Assembly: GCF_045788535.1 (NCBI RefSeq)
Contig: NZ_CP074074.1
Coordinates: 3,286,001-3,350,000 of the forward strand
Reading direction: 5' to 3'
DNA length: 64,000 nt
DNA from: Allotamlana fucoidanivorans
GTDB lineage: Bacteria; Bacteroidota; Bacteroidia; Flavobacteriales; Flavobacteriaceae
Position numbers and translations under genes: made by a program. Below are positions 51,027-60,303 of this stretch, in pieces; position 1 is the first letter of the stretch; each line of letters starts with the position of its first letter. The notes beneath the pieces were generated by a model. The model saw only the letters and a list, made by a program, of their open reading frames with translations. It searched no databases and was not told the DNA's origin.

Positions 51027-53360
51027 CTAGCCTATCACCTCTAGCTTTGCAAACCGTAGCAACAATTTTTTTACTCCGCCGTGTTGGAATTTAATTTCTG
51101 CCTTAACATCACCTCCGTCACCTTCTATTTTTAGCACTTCACCCGTACCAAAACGGATATGTTTTACCACATTACCTACCGCAAGTTTGTTATCAAATAA
51201 ATTAGTAGTTCCTCCAGATTTTGTTACCGGTTTTAAGTTCTTTTGCGTAGGTGCTTGGTATTTCTCTGGTTCTTTTTTTACTGTCTTTGTTTTTTTAAAT
51301 GTGGGATGCTTTGCAGGTTTATATCTTATCTTATTAGGTTCTACATCACCAAAAATATCGGCTGAAAGCATCGGGTTTATTCTTCTTTCTTCAACTGGCG
51401 TTAATACTTCTAAATATTGCTCGTCAATTTCTTCTATAAATCGGCTGGGATCAGAATCTACCAATTTACCCCAGCGGTATCGTGACAACGCATAGGTTAA
51501 ATAGGCCTGTTTCTCTGCTCTGGTTAACGCCACATAAAATAGGCGACGCTCTTCTTCAAGTTCACTGCGAGTATTCATACTCATAGCACTGGGAAACAAA
51601 TCTTCCTCTAAACCAACAATAAACACATGAGGAAACTCTAACCCCTTTGCCAAATGGATGGTCATAAGTGACACCTGATCCTCATCACCCTTCTCATTAT
51701 CTAAATCTGTAGCTAGGGCTACATCCTCTAAAAACTCTGCTAAAGAACCCGTAGCATCAGCTATTTCTTTTTGCCCCTCAACAAAATCTTTCATACCATT
51801 CAAGAGTTCCTCTATATTCTCCATTCTGGTAACCCCTTCAGGTGTAGCATCTTTTCCAAATTCTCTTATAAGACCGCTACTTTTGGTAACATGTTCTGCC
51901 AACTCAAAAACATCGGCAGACTGATTCATAACTTGAAAACTCTCTATCAGTGTTACAAAATTTTGAAGCTTAGTTTTTGTTCCAGCATTCATTCTTATAT
52001 CGGTCTTATCAATATTTTTGATAACCTCAAAAATGCTTCGCTTATAGCCATTAGCCGCCACAATAAGTTTATCCATAGTGGTTTGACCAATACCTCTTGG
52101 CGGGAAGTTTATAACACGTTTTAAAGCTTCCTCATCAGCGGGATTTATAATCAGCCTTAGATAAGACAACACATCTTTTATTTCTTTACGTTGATAAAAA
52201 GACAACCCGCCGTAAATACGGTAAGGGATATCTCTTTTACGCAAAGCATCTTCAATAGAACGCGATTGTGCATTAGTTCTATATAAAATAGCAAAATCAC
52301 TATTATTTAGCTGCTGATTCATTTTGGTTTCAAAAATAGTACTCGCTACATAACGCCCCTCATCACCATCGGTAAGCGATCTATGAACCATTACCTTACC
52401 TCCTTCATCATTGGCCGTCCAAACTATTTTATCAAGCTTGGTTTGGTTTTTATCAATGATAGAGTTTGCTGCATTCACAATATTCTTTGTAGAACGGTAA
52501 TTTTGCTCTAACCTGAATACTTTTACATCATCATAATCTTTTTGAAAATTAAGTATATTGTTAATGTTTGCACCACGAAAGGCATAAATACTTTGTGCAT
52601 CATCACCTACCACACAAATGTTTTGAAACTTATCTGAAAGCGCTCTAACAATTAAATACTGTGAGTGGTTTGTATCTTGGTACTCATCAACCAAAATATA
52701 TTTAAAACGATTTTGATATTTTGCCAATACCTCAGGAAAACGCGTTAGCAACTCATTGGTTTTGAGCAATAAGTCATCAAAATCCATAGCTCCAGCCTTA
52801 AAACATCTATCTACATACTCTTTGTAAATATCACCCATTCTAGGCCGTCTAGCCATAGCATCAGCTTCTTTTAATTCCGGGTTTTGAAAATAAGCCCTGA
52901 CAGTAATTAAGCTATTCTTATAAGAAGATATTCTAGAGCGTACTTGCTTTGCTTTATAAATGTCTTTATCAAGCTGCATTTCTCTTATAATAGAGCCTAT
53001 TAATTTATCTGAATCTTGAGCATCATAAATAGTGAAATTACTTGGATACCCCAACTTATCAGATTCAATTCTTAATATTTTAGCGAAAATAGAGTGAAAC
53101 GTACCCATCCATAAATTTTTAGCCTCACTAGCCCCCACAATAGAAGCAATACGTTCTTTCATTTCCCGTGCTGCTTTATTGGTAAAGGTTAACGACAAAA
53201 TATTGAAGGGATCAATACCCTTACTCATCATATACGCAATACGATAAGTAAGCACTCTTGTTTTTCCTGAACCTGCTCCTGCTATTACAATCATAGGGCC
53301 ATCTATTTGAATGGTAGGCTCTAATTGTGCATCATTTAATTGGCTTAAATACTTTTCCAA
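51027..53360 (-). CDS. UvrD/PcrA-type ATP-dependent DNA helicase
   Basis: A 777-residue superfamily 1A 3'-5' helicase. Walker A is GAGSGKT (residues 28-34), motif Ia LTFTNKAAREMKER, Walker B VDEYQDTN, motif III GDDAQSIYAFRGA, motif IV EQNYRSTKNI, motif V MTIHLAKGLEFPHVFI and motif VI YVALTRAEKQAYL. The C-terminal tail has the basic, tudor-like region with HIRFGTGEVLKIEGDGGD that in PcrA/UvrD contacts RNA polymerase. It should function in DNA repair and conflict resolution. Upstream lies the AsmA-like gene about 80 bp away on the same strand. Confidence 0.94.
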   Translation of the reverse strand: MEKYLSQLNDAQLEPTIQIDGPMIVIAGAGSGKTRVLTYRIAYMMSKGIDPFNILSLTFTNKAAREMKERIASIVGASEAKNLWMGTFHSIFAKILRIESDKLGYPSNFTIYDAQDSDKLIGSIIREMQLDKDIYKAKQVRSRISSYKNSLITVRAYFQNPELKEADAMARRPRMGDIYKEYVDRCFKAGAMDFDDLLLKTNELLTRFPEVLAKYQNRFKYILVDEYQDTNHSQYLIVRALSDKFQNICVVGDDAQSIYAFRGANINNILNFQKDYDDVKVFRLEQNYRSTKNIVNAANSIIDKNQTKLDKIVWTANDEGGKVMVHRSLTDGDEGRYVASTIFETKMNQQLNNSDFAILYRTNAQSRSIEDALRKRDIPYRIYGGLSFYQRKEIKDVLSYLRLIINPADEEALKRVINFPPRGIGQTTMDKLIVAANGYKRSIFEVIKNIDKTDIRMNAGTKTKLQNFVTLIESFQVMNQSADVFELAEHVTKSSGLIREFGKDATPEGVTRMENIEELLNGMKDFVEGQKEIADATGSLAEFLEDVALATDLDNEKGDEDQVSLMTIHLAKGLEFPHVFIVGLEEDLFPSAMSMNTRSELEEERRLFYVALTRAEKQAYLTYALSRYRWGKLVDSDPSRFIEEIDEQYLEVLTPVEERRINPMLSADIFGDVEPNKIRYKPAKHPTFKKTKTVKKEPEKYQAPTQKNLKPVTKSGGTTNLFDNKLAVGNVVKHIRFGTGEVLKIEGDGGDVKAEIKFQHGGVKKLLLRFAKLEVIG

Positions 53361-53439
53361 ATCATCATCAATTTTAAGAGGTGAAAATAACCAATGTTAT
53401 ACTTTTACTAAATTGAATTTGCTAATAATTATGAACAAA

Positions 53440-54990
53440 TTAGTTTTTCAAGTGAAGAAGCCCTGATTTTATATTTAACCAAATGTAATTAAACACAGAT
53501 TTTGTTTTATCGCGCTGAATACCGTCTCTTACTGCTTCAGAATATTTATCTAATCCGCCCTCACTATCTTTTTTCATAAAAATATTAGCCAACGGTGTCA
53601 ATAATTTATTGGTTTTCCGATTTTTCTTTTGAAACACCACCGCTTTAAGCTGATCAAAATTTGACTTTAAATCAATAGAAGATCTGTTTTTATCAGCATC
53701 TATAGTAAAATATGTTTCTTTCATTACTCCCGATAATTGAATCTTTAAGTTTGGCATTAAAAATTCATTAACCCTATTTACATGTAGTAGACCTAATTGT
53801 CCTTTTAAAAGAAAAGCATCTTGGTCATCAGTCACATCAAACCCCCAATTAACATGTAATGAAGCTTCTCCCATAAATTTAGTATCAATATCTATAACTG
53901 TTAGTTGTTCTCCTTCCGAGTAAGTATTACTGAAATTTTTAATATTAGCATTAAATGCGGCAAATGAAATGCTACCAGGTATTTTTTCCTCATTAACACG
54001 TTCTTCATAAACTACTTCCCCATTGAAAATATTAATAGTATCTAAGGTTAAGTAAAAATCTAAATCTCGTAACATTTTACTATATAAAGACTTCTCTCTA
54101 TAACTATCTCTAACCGTTTTATCTCGGTAACTAACATAACTGGGGTTAAATACATTAGTTTCTCCACTACTAAAACTGAAAACAGAATCATTTTTAAATG
54201 CGATATCTAATTGCTTAATAACAATGGAGTCTATTCCTAAAGTGGTATGATCGCGTTCTTCCCTTATAATTTGTGATAATTGTTTTTTTGAATATTTTGT
54301 TTTGAACGCAACTTCTTTTAAAATAGCCGAATGACTATTGGTATACAAGTCTTCCGCTTGAAAATTTTCATAATCACCTACATTCATAAAAATATGTTTT
54401 GCAGAAAACTTATAATCATCAAAAGAAATGGGCGTGTTATACCTTTTATAAACCTGATTACGCACATTATTTAACTGTAAATCAAATTGTTTCAAAGACA
54501 TCATCAGTGAATCTGACGCTTTATCAAACATGGTGAAAGTCCCTTCTTTAAATGAAACGGTCTTAACACTAATACTTTGCACTATACCTACACTATCCTG
54601 TTTGAAGTAGGCTTCCTTTTCTACTACCTTGTTGTGATAGTAAATAATTTCTGGCTTTTTTAATTCAATATGATCCATGTCGATATCTTTATCAAAAAGA
54701 AGTTTTCTGAAATTTACATCATCAAGACGTATACTTTTCAAATTCACTTGAAGATTTGTATCGTTCGTTACTTGCCCCAGTACAGTAATTGTTACATCAT
54801 TAAGTTCTACATGGTTTGAAAAAATATCAGCATCAAGGTCTTCAAACTGAATTTCAATATGATTTGGTAAAACTAAAAGTTGCTCTGTTATTTTTTTTTC
54901 AAGGAAATAATTAGCAATCGGAATTGACGATACCCCAATAACAAGTAACACCCCTATTACTAATAATAACCGCTTTACCCATAATCTCAT
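53440..54990 (-). CDS. AsmA-like/DUF748-type membrane-anchored protein
   Basis: A 516-residue protein with a single N-terminal membrane helix (residues 3-24, VKRLLLVIGVLLVIGVSSIP) and a long repetitive beta-rich body typical of AsmA/TamB/DUF748-like bridging proteins, with recurring short beta-strand units (LNDVTITVLG, IELKKPEIIYYHNK, SFAAFNANI). The start at the second ATG (MRLWVKRLL) gives a clean anchor. Such proteins span the periplasm and move lipids. Family assignment rests on layout, not on a decisive motif. It is divergent from the glutamate-synthase-like gene. Confidence 0.7.
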   Translation of the reverse strand: MRLWVKRLLLVIGVLLVIGVSSIPIANYFLEKKITEQLLVLPNHIEIQFEDLDADIFSNHVELNDVTITVLGQVTNDTNLQVNLKSIRLDDVNFRKLLFDKDIDMDHIELKKPEIIYYHNKVVEKEAYFKQDSVGIVQSISVKTVSFKEGTFTMFDKASDSLMMSLKQFDLQLNNVRNQVYKRYNTPISFDDYKFSAKHIFMNVGDYENFQAEDLYTNSHSAILKEVAFKTKYSKKQLSQIIREERDHTTLGIDSIVIKQLDIAFKNDSVFSFSSGETNVFNPSYVSYRDKTVRDSYREKSLYSKMLRDLDFYLTLDTINIFNGEVVYEERVNEEKIPGSISFAAFNANIKNFSNTYSEGEQLTVIDIDTKFMGEASLHVNWGFDVTDDQDAFLLKGQLGLLHVNRVNEFLMPNLKIQLSGVMKETYFTIDADKNRSSIDLKSNFDQLKAVVFQKKNRKTNKLLTPLANIFMKKDSEGGLDKYSEAVRDGIQRDKTKSVFNYIWLNIKSGLLHLKN

Positions 54991-55072
54991 AAGATAAATA
55001 TAGCCAATCACTTTTATTGTACCAAGGTTTTTAAATACCTTTAAGCTAACTTTTACTTTTTAAATCATTTAC

Positions 55073-56632
55073 ATGGAAACGATTTTAGATTTTTTATCAA
55101 GCTTACCGTGGTGGGGATGGATTCTTATTATGCTAGCCCTTGTTGCTATTCGAGATATTTTTTTCCAGAAAGCACATACCATAAGCCACAACTATCCAAT
55201 TGTTGGCCACCTCAGATATTGGTTAGAAAGTATAGGCCCCGAAATGCGTCAATACTTTGTAGCTAACAATAGAGAAGAATTACCTTTTAATCGTATTGAA
55301 CGCAGCTGGATTTATGCCTCTGCTAAAAAAGAAAATAATTACGAAGGCTTTGGAACCGACAGAAATATTTTTGAGCATCAGCATATTTTTATTAATAATG
55401 CGATGATGCCTTTTAAATTACCCCAAAATCACCCTAATCAAATAGATCACTCTTTTTTACCTTGTGCTAAAGTTATTGGCGCATTTCATAAGAGAAAAAA
55501 GCCTTATAGACCCGCTTCGGTTATCAATGTATCTGCTATGAGCTTTGGGTCGCTTTCCGCAAAAGCAATTGAATCCTTAAATAAAGGGGTTAAAATAGCT
55601 GGTGCTTATCACAATACAGGAGAAGGAGGCTTATCACCATACCATTGTAATGGAGGTGATATTATTTTTCATTTTGGAACAGGATATTTTGGGGTACGTG
55701 ATGAAAATGGACTTTTTTCTATGAAGAAATTAGTAAAACTAGTTAAAGCCAATCCAGTTATCCGGGCTATTGAAATTAAGCTATCTCAAGGTGCAAAGCC
55801 GGGTAAGGGAGGTGTTTTACCAGGTGCAAAAATAACAAAGGAAATTGCCATCATAAGAGGCGTTGACGTAGGTAAAGATGTTTTATCACCTCCCAATCAT
55901 TCAGCCTTTTCAACCGTATCTGAAATGGTTTATTTTATTGAACAAATAGCTGAAGCAACGGGTCTTCCCGTGGGTATAAAAGCCGCTATTGGCAAATTAG
56001 AACAATGGGATGAATTAGCTGATATTATGCTCAAAACAGGCAAGGGACCCGATTTTATTACCGTTGATGGCGGTGAAGGCGGTACTGGTGCCGCTCCTCC
56101 TAGTTTTGCCGATCATGTGTCACTACCTTGGGTTTATGGGTTTAGTGACCTTTACAAACTGTTCAAACAAAAAAAACTTACCGAGCGTATTTGTTTTATT
56201 GGTAGCGGAAAACTGGGTTTTCCTGCCAAAGCTGCTATGGCCTTTGCTATGGGAGCCGATTGTATTAATGTAGCACGAGAAGCTATGATGAGCATAGGCT
56301 GTATTCAGGCTCAAGTTTGTCATACAAACAGATGTCCTACAGGGGTTGCAACACAAAGTAAATGGTTGCAAAATGGTATTGACCCTACCTTAAAATCTGA
56401 ACGACTAGCGCAATACTTTAAAACGTTTAGAAAAGAATTGATTGAGATAACACATGCTGCGGGGTATGAACACCCGTGCCAATTCACCATGCTGGACATT
56501 GAAATGAATGTTGATGATCATAACTTATCCAAAGAGTTGAACAAAACATACATGTATACCAAAACTCCTGTTCCTTTTAATGGCATGCAAAGTTTAAAAG
56601 ATTGTTTATATTTGGGTTATCATCCAAATTAA
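55073..56632 (+). CDS. Membrane-anchored glutamate-synthase-like FMN protein
   Basis: A 519-residue FMN-binding protein of the glutamate synthase large-subunit core group. Residues 1-28 are a hydrophobic anchor (FLSSLPWWGWILIMLALVAI). The FMN-barrel region has GGEGGTGAAPPSFADHVSLP, and the iron-sulfur cysteines appear in CIQAQVCHTNRCPTGVATQ. The glutaminase and the flavin-pyridine domains of full glutamate synthase are missing, and no gltD neighbour exists, so glutamate synthesis is doubtful. The likely role is a membrane-linked flavin/FeS oxidoreductase of unknown substrate. A hypothetical protein follows after about 24 bp. Confidence 0.88.
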   Translation: METILDFLSSLPWWGWILIMLALVAIRDIFFQKAHTISHNYPIVGHLRYWLESIGPEMRQYFVANNREELPFNRIERSWIYASAKKENNYEGFGTDRNIFEHQHIFINNAMMPFKLPQNHPNQIDHSFLPCAKVIGAFHKRKKPYRPASVINVSAMSFGSLSAKAIESLNKGVKIAGAYHNTGEGGLSPYHCNGGDIIFHFGTGYFGVRDENGLFSMKKLVKLVKANPVIRAIEIKLSQGAKPGKGGVLPGAKITKEIAIIRGVDVGKDVLSPPNHSAFSTVSEMVYFIEQIAEATGLPVGIKAAIGKLEQWDELADIMLKTGKGPDFITVDGGEGGTGAAPPSFADHVSLPWVYGFSDLYKLFKQKKLTERICFIGSGKLGFPAKAAMAFAMGADCINVAREAMMSIGCIQAQVCHTNRCPTGVATQSKWLQNGIDPTLKSERLAQYFKTFRKELIEITHAAGYEHPCQFTMLDIEMNVDDHNLSKELNKTYMYTKTPVPFNGMQSLKDCLYLGYHPN

Positions 56633-56656
56633 CCAAAACTATTTAACCCATTGTCT

Positions 56657-57178
56657 ATGGAAATCTCCAAAATATTTGATCTTTTTTTATATGGCGTTCC
56701 TTCAATAATCACAGGTGTAATTGCTTTCTATTTTTTTAAAGAACATACTAAAAATGAAGATGGTCGCAGACGTTTTCTTTTGAAAAAAGATTTACAGGTG
56801 AATGCTATGCCCCTGCGCCTTCAAGCTTATGAGCGGATGGCACTTTTTTTAGAGCGCATTTCACCATCCAAATTGCTTATACGGGTTTCACCTAATTCCT
56901 CCAATAAAAATGACTACGAGTCCTTACTCATTAAAAGTATAGAACAAGAATATGAGCATAATTTATCACAACAAATTTACATTAGTGATAAATGCTGGAA
57001 TATTATAACTACAGCAAAAAACGCCACTATTCAATTGATAATAAAAGCTAGTATGCTTGAAAAAACAGACACAGCTGACACTTTAAGAGAGGTATTATTA
57101 AGAGAAATGACGGAACGCCATTCTCCCAGCGATGCAGCTTTATCATTTATAAAACAAGAAGTTTCTGAAATTTGGTAA
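56657..57178 (+). CDS. Membrane-anchored hypothetical protein (Bacteroidota-specific type)
   Basis: A 173-residue protein with an N-terminal membrane helix (residues 6-25, FDLFLYGVPSIITGVIAFYF), then a basic stretch and a soluble helical region containing MPLRLQAYERMALFLERISP, a pattern I recall from conserved hypothetical proteins of Bacteroidota, possibly a DUF7935-type family. The ATG start was chosen over a TTG two codons earlier. It follows the glutamate-synthase-like gene and may be co-transcribed. Its stop abuts the stop of the convergent patatin gene. Confidence 0.75.
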   Translation: MEISKIFDLFLYGVPSIITGVIAFYFFKEHTKNEDGRRRFLLKKDLQVNAMPLRLQAYERMALFLERISPSKLLIRVSPNSSNKNDYESLLIKSIEQEYEHNLSQQIYISDKCWNIITTAKNATIQLIIKASMLEKTDTADTLREVLLREMTERHSPSDAALSFIKQEVSEIW

Positions 57179-58090
57179 TTAATCTAAACGCAGTTCGTTT
57201 GATTCGGCTTCCTCACATTTTTTCTTGGCATAGTCATAGCCTTGTTGCCACCAAGAAGTCATCAGCTTTTTATTAAAAATCAAAGAGTTTTCTGTGAGCT
57301 TTGAGGGTGTGTAATATAAATTCAATTTAACACCTCTGTTTTTAGCGGCCAGTTTTCCAATAATGATATCGCTCCGTTCCACCTGATCTAATAAATGTCC
57401 GAACAAATTAATCATTAAAGAATACGGGTTTTTACCAAGCACCTTATTGTATTCCATGTTTTCAGACTCCAAAATAACAGCATCTACTTCAGTTGCACCT
57501 CTTAAAATAGCCTCTCGTATGGGTACCACACACCCTAGTCCTCCATCAGCATACTCATAGCCATTTCTTTTTACTAATGACATAAAGGGAATGTAATTAC
57601 AAGAAATCCAAATCCAATCACAAAACTCCTCGTAGCTAAAATCCTTTATAGACTTATATTCTACATTGTTTCTGGATAAGTTAGATACGGTAACCACCAC
57701 ATCATGCTTGGTTTCTTTGATTAACTGATATTCTTCAAACGTAAAGGCTTTTCTAATATTTCTTCTTAAAGCTTTACTTTCTCCAAACGTACGTTTCATT
57801 TTTATGAATTGCCAAAGGGAATTTATGAAATCTATGGATACGTATTCACGATCTCCTTTTTTACGAACCACAAAAGGATTTACACTAAATATTTTACTTT
57901 GATTTACGTTGGTAAAAACTTGATGAATCTTTTCTAGTTTCCCTGCTGCCAAATGCGGAATTAGCAGACTTCCTGTTGATGTTCCTAAAAACATATCGTA
58001 ATTTCTGTGCTCTTCTTCAATTAAATACTGCGCTACGCCCCCGGCATACGCACCTTTACTTCCTCCTCCTGAAATTACTAAAGCTTTCAA
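57179..58090 (-). CDS. Patatin-like phospholipase
   Basis: A 303-residue patatin-family lipase/acyl hydrolase. The oxyanion hole is GGGSKGAYAGG near the start, the nucleophile is Ser38 in GTSTGS, and the dyad Asp is Asp182 in YADGGLG, all intact. The remaining regions match bacterial cytoplasmic patatins; no signal peptide. It hydrolyses acyl esters, presumably of phospholipids, but the substrate is not known. The gene is alone and abuts the preceding convergent gene. Confidence 0.92.
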   Translation of the reverse strand: MKALVISGGGSKGAYAGGVAQYLIEEEHRNYDMFLGTSTGSLLIPHLAAGKLEKIHQVFTNVNQSKIFSVNPFVVRKKGDREYVSIDFINSLWQFIKMKRTFGESKALRRNIRKAFTFEEYQLIKETKHDVVVTVSNLSRNNVEYKSIKDFSYEEFCDWIWISCNYIPFMSLVKRNGYEYADGGLGCVVPIREAILRGATEVDAVILESENMEYNKVLGKNPYSLMINLFGHLLDQVERSDIIIGKLAAKNRGVKLNLYYTPSKLTENSLIFNKKLMTSWWQQGYDYAKKKCEEAESNELRLD

Positions 58091-58215
58091 ATAAAAATAT
58101 TAATACATCTAATATAAGAAGTCTGGTTTCAAAATAAAAATAAATGCATGTATGAACTTCTTATAACCTCTTTAATTTGCAGAAATCCAGCCAATACAGA
58201 ACGTAAAAATAATCG

Positions 58216-60180
58216 CTACTCTTTTGTCTCTAACAATTGTTTTGCAAACTTTTTAAATTGCCAGTTATGATGGTTAGTGGCTTGTTTTAAATTTGCTTTA
58301 CAGAGACTATGACATGCTTGAATTTGGCTTAAGTACTGAAAGGCATTCATACGTATATCAAATCCGTACTTTGCACCAGTATAATCCGTTAATTCATCAA
58401 AATACACTTTCTTTTTATCTGTATGATAATCTTCCGTAATTAAAGCTAAAGTTAACCACAGCATTCTAATATTTTTATCATGAAACCCCTCAATATCTTT
58501 AGTTTGATTCAAATATTTAATCCTGTCATAAGGAAAATTGCGCCACAAATTAAATAAAGCTGTTTCAATGGTGATATATGACGCATCATAGAGTAAAGTT
58601 TCATAATCAGCCTTTACTTCTATGGGAATCTTAATTACAGATTGGGTCAACGCTTGACGCACCATAATATTGTCACTTTTAAATAATCGCTTAGAAACAT
58701 TTTCATTGAGTCTTTTTATAACTGCCGATTTTAAATAGGAATTTGTAGTTGTTTCTATAAATTCCATACATGATTCAATATCAGTTTCAAAATTCAATTT
58801 AAAAAATGACTGAAAATCTTCAGATTTTGATGCAATATAGTTTTCCATATCATCATAAAACAACTGTTTTGACAGCAACCACTTTGCTACAAAGCCACTT
58901 AAATCTTCTCCACTCACTTTCTCTACTTCGCTAATAAAGTTATCAGATTCTACATTTTTATATTGATAGATTTCTAAGTAGTTTTTTACAGCTGCTTTAA
59001 AGGCTACATCTCCTACCTGTTCACGCAATATATGCAAGGCCCAAGCTCCTTTTTTATAAAATGTAGCACTACTTGATTTTGGATTCAATAAAGAAGTACT
59101 TAAACCCGCTTTATCTTGCGTCAACAGTTCTTGTACATATTCATATAACCTCCAATAGTAGTAAGCTTCACCAAAAATCTCCTTTTCAACTAATAAGGCA
59201 TAGTAGGTTGCAAATCCTTCCTGTAGCCAATGATGTGTGCCTGAAGTTTCGGTCACTAAATCGCCAAACCATTGATGCGCTAATTCATGGGCATTGATGT
59301 TAACAAAATTCTTATCATTAAAAGCAATAGAATCTATTACAAATGCATCTGAATAAATATTAAGACTTGTATTTTCCATTCCTGCATAAAGAAAATCTTT
59401 TACGGGAACCATTTTATAATTCTGCCAAGGATATGATACCCCTATTTCATTTTCTAAAACATTAAACACCTCTTCGGTATAACGGTACGTGGGTTCAAAT
59501 TTTAAGGAATCTTTAGGGTAGTAATACATTTCTAGAGGTACGTTGCTTTTTGAATATGCCAACCGTCTTTTATACTTCCCAACAACTAAAGCTACGAGGT
59601 AACTAGACATAGGCTGCTCCATGTTATATCGCCAAGTTACCATTGAATTGCTTTCCTTTTTCTCAACCAACTTGCCATTACTTATAACCTCATAATCTTT
59701 ATTAAATGTTATAGATATATCAAACTCCATTTTCTCATTCAGATCATCTATAGAAGGTAACCAATGGCTTGTGTATTTACCTTGCCCTTGAGTCCAGATT
59801 TGTTTGTTTCCGTCATCATATGCCCAATCAATAAAATACATCGCCTTTTGAGCCTTGGTTTTCCAAGTAACTTTAAGTACATGTGTTGCGTTGGCTTTAA
59901 ATCTGTTTTTTATAATTAGCCTAGAGTTATCATAAGAATGCGATATGATATGATTATCCAGCTTTACCGAAAGCTCTTGAAAATTTTTAGCATCTAAATA
60001 AACAGAATCTATATCCTTGAGTATTTCAATCTTATAATCAACCGTTCCTAAAACTTCTTTATCTAAGGTATTACCAAAAGTAATTTCTGCTTTTGCCCTT
60101 TTAAAATCGATAAACTCTACTTGTTGACAAAAAAAAGTTAATGGTATGAAAACCAAAATCAGTGAAAGCGTACATTTCAT
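58216..60180 (-). CDS. M1 family metallopeptidase (secreted aminopeptidase)
   Basis: A 654-residue M1 zinc aminopeptidase with an N-terminal signal peptide (MKCTLSLILVFIPLTFFC). The substrate-binding loop reads GMENT (variant of GAMEN), and the zinc site is HELAH (His298, Glu299, His302) with Glu321 as third ligand, HExxH-18-E. The C-terminal part is helical (residues 430-650), shorter than that of PepN. It should digest peptides in the periplasm or at the surface, fitting a protein-degrading marine lifestyle. A gene for a PHP-ACT protein lies upstream. Confidence 0.93.
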   Translation of the reverse strand: MKCTLSLILVFIPLTFFCQQVEFIDFKRAKAEITFGNTLDKEVLGTVDYKIEILKDIDSVYLDAKNFQELSVKLDNHIISHSYDNSRLIIKNRFKANATHVLKVTWKTKAQKAMYFIDWAYDDGNKQIWTQGQGKYTSHWLPSIDDLNEKMEFDISITFNKDYEVISNGKLVEKKESNSMVTWRYNMEQPMSSYLVALVVGKYKRRLAYSKSNVPLEMYYYPKDSLKFEPTYRYTEEVFNVLENEIGVSYPWQNYKMVPVKDFLYAGMENTSLNIYSDAFVIDSIAFNDKNFVNINAHELAHQWFGDLVTETSGTHHWLQEGFATYYALLVEKEIFGEAYYYWRLYEYVQELLTQDKAGLSTSLLNPKSSSATFYKKGAWALHILREQVGDVAFKAAVKNYLEIYQYKNVESDNFISEVEKVSGEDLSGFVAKWLLSKQLFYDDMENYIASKSEDFQSFFKLNFETDIESCMEFIETTTNSYLKSAVIKRLNENVSKRLFKSDNIMVRQALTQSVIKIPIEVKADYETLLYDASYITIETALFNLWRNFPYDRIKYLNQTKDIEGFHDKNIRMLWLTLALITEDYHTDKKKVYFDELTDYTGAKYGFDIRMNAFQYLSQIQACHSLCKANLKQATNHHNWQFKKFAKQLLETKE

Positions 60181-60249
60181 ATTTTAAAACTTGCAAAGAT
60201 TAATCCAAAGTACTAAAAATCTCATGCTTTATTTGTGAATGATGAGAAT

Positions 60250-60286
60250 AAAAAAACTCGCCTTAAAAATTAAAGCGAGTTTTTTT
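60250..60286 (-). terminator. Intrinsic terminator of the PHP-ACT gene
   Basis: Stem AAAAAAACTCGC paired with GCGAGTTTTTTT around a 13-nt loop, reading into a T run on the minus strand, 17 bp after the PHP-ACT stop. Confidence 0.8.
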
Positions 60287-60303
60287 AAAACATTTCTTAA
60301 GCC

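Noticed and set aside
51771..52124. A 117-codon plus-strand frame inside the helicase gene
   Set aside because: Antisense to conserved helicase sequence and without family features. It is a shadow frame.
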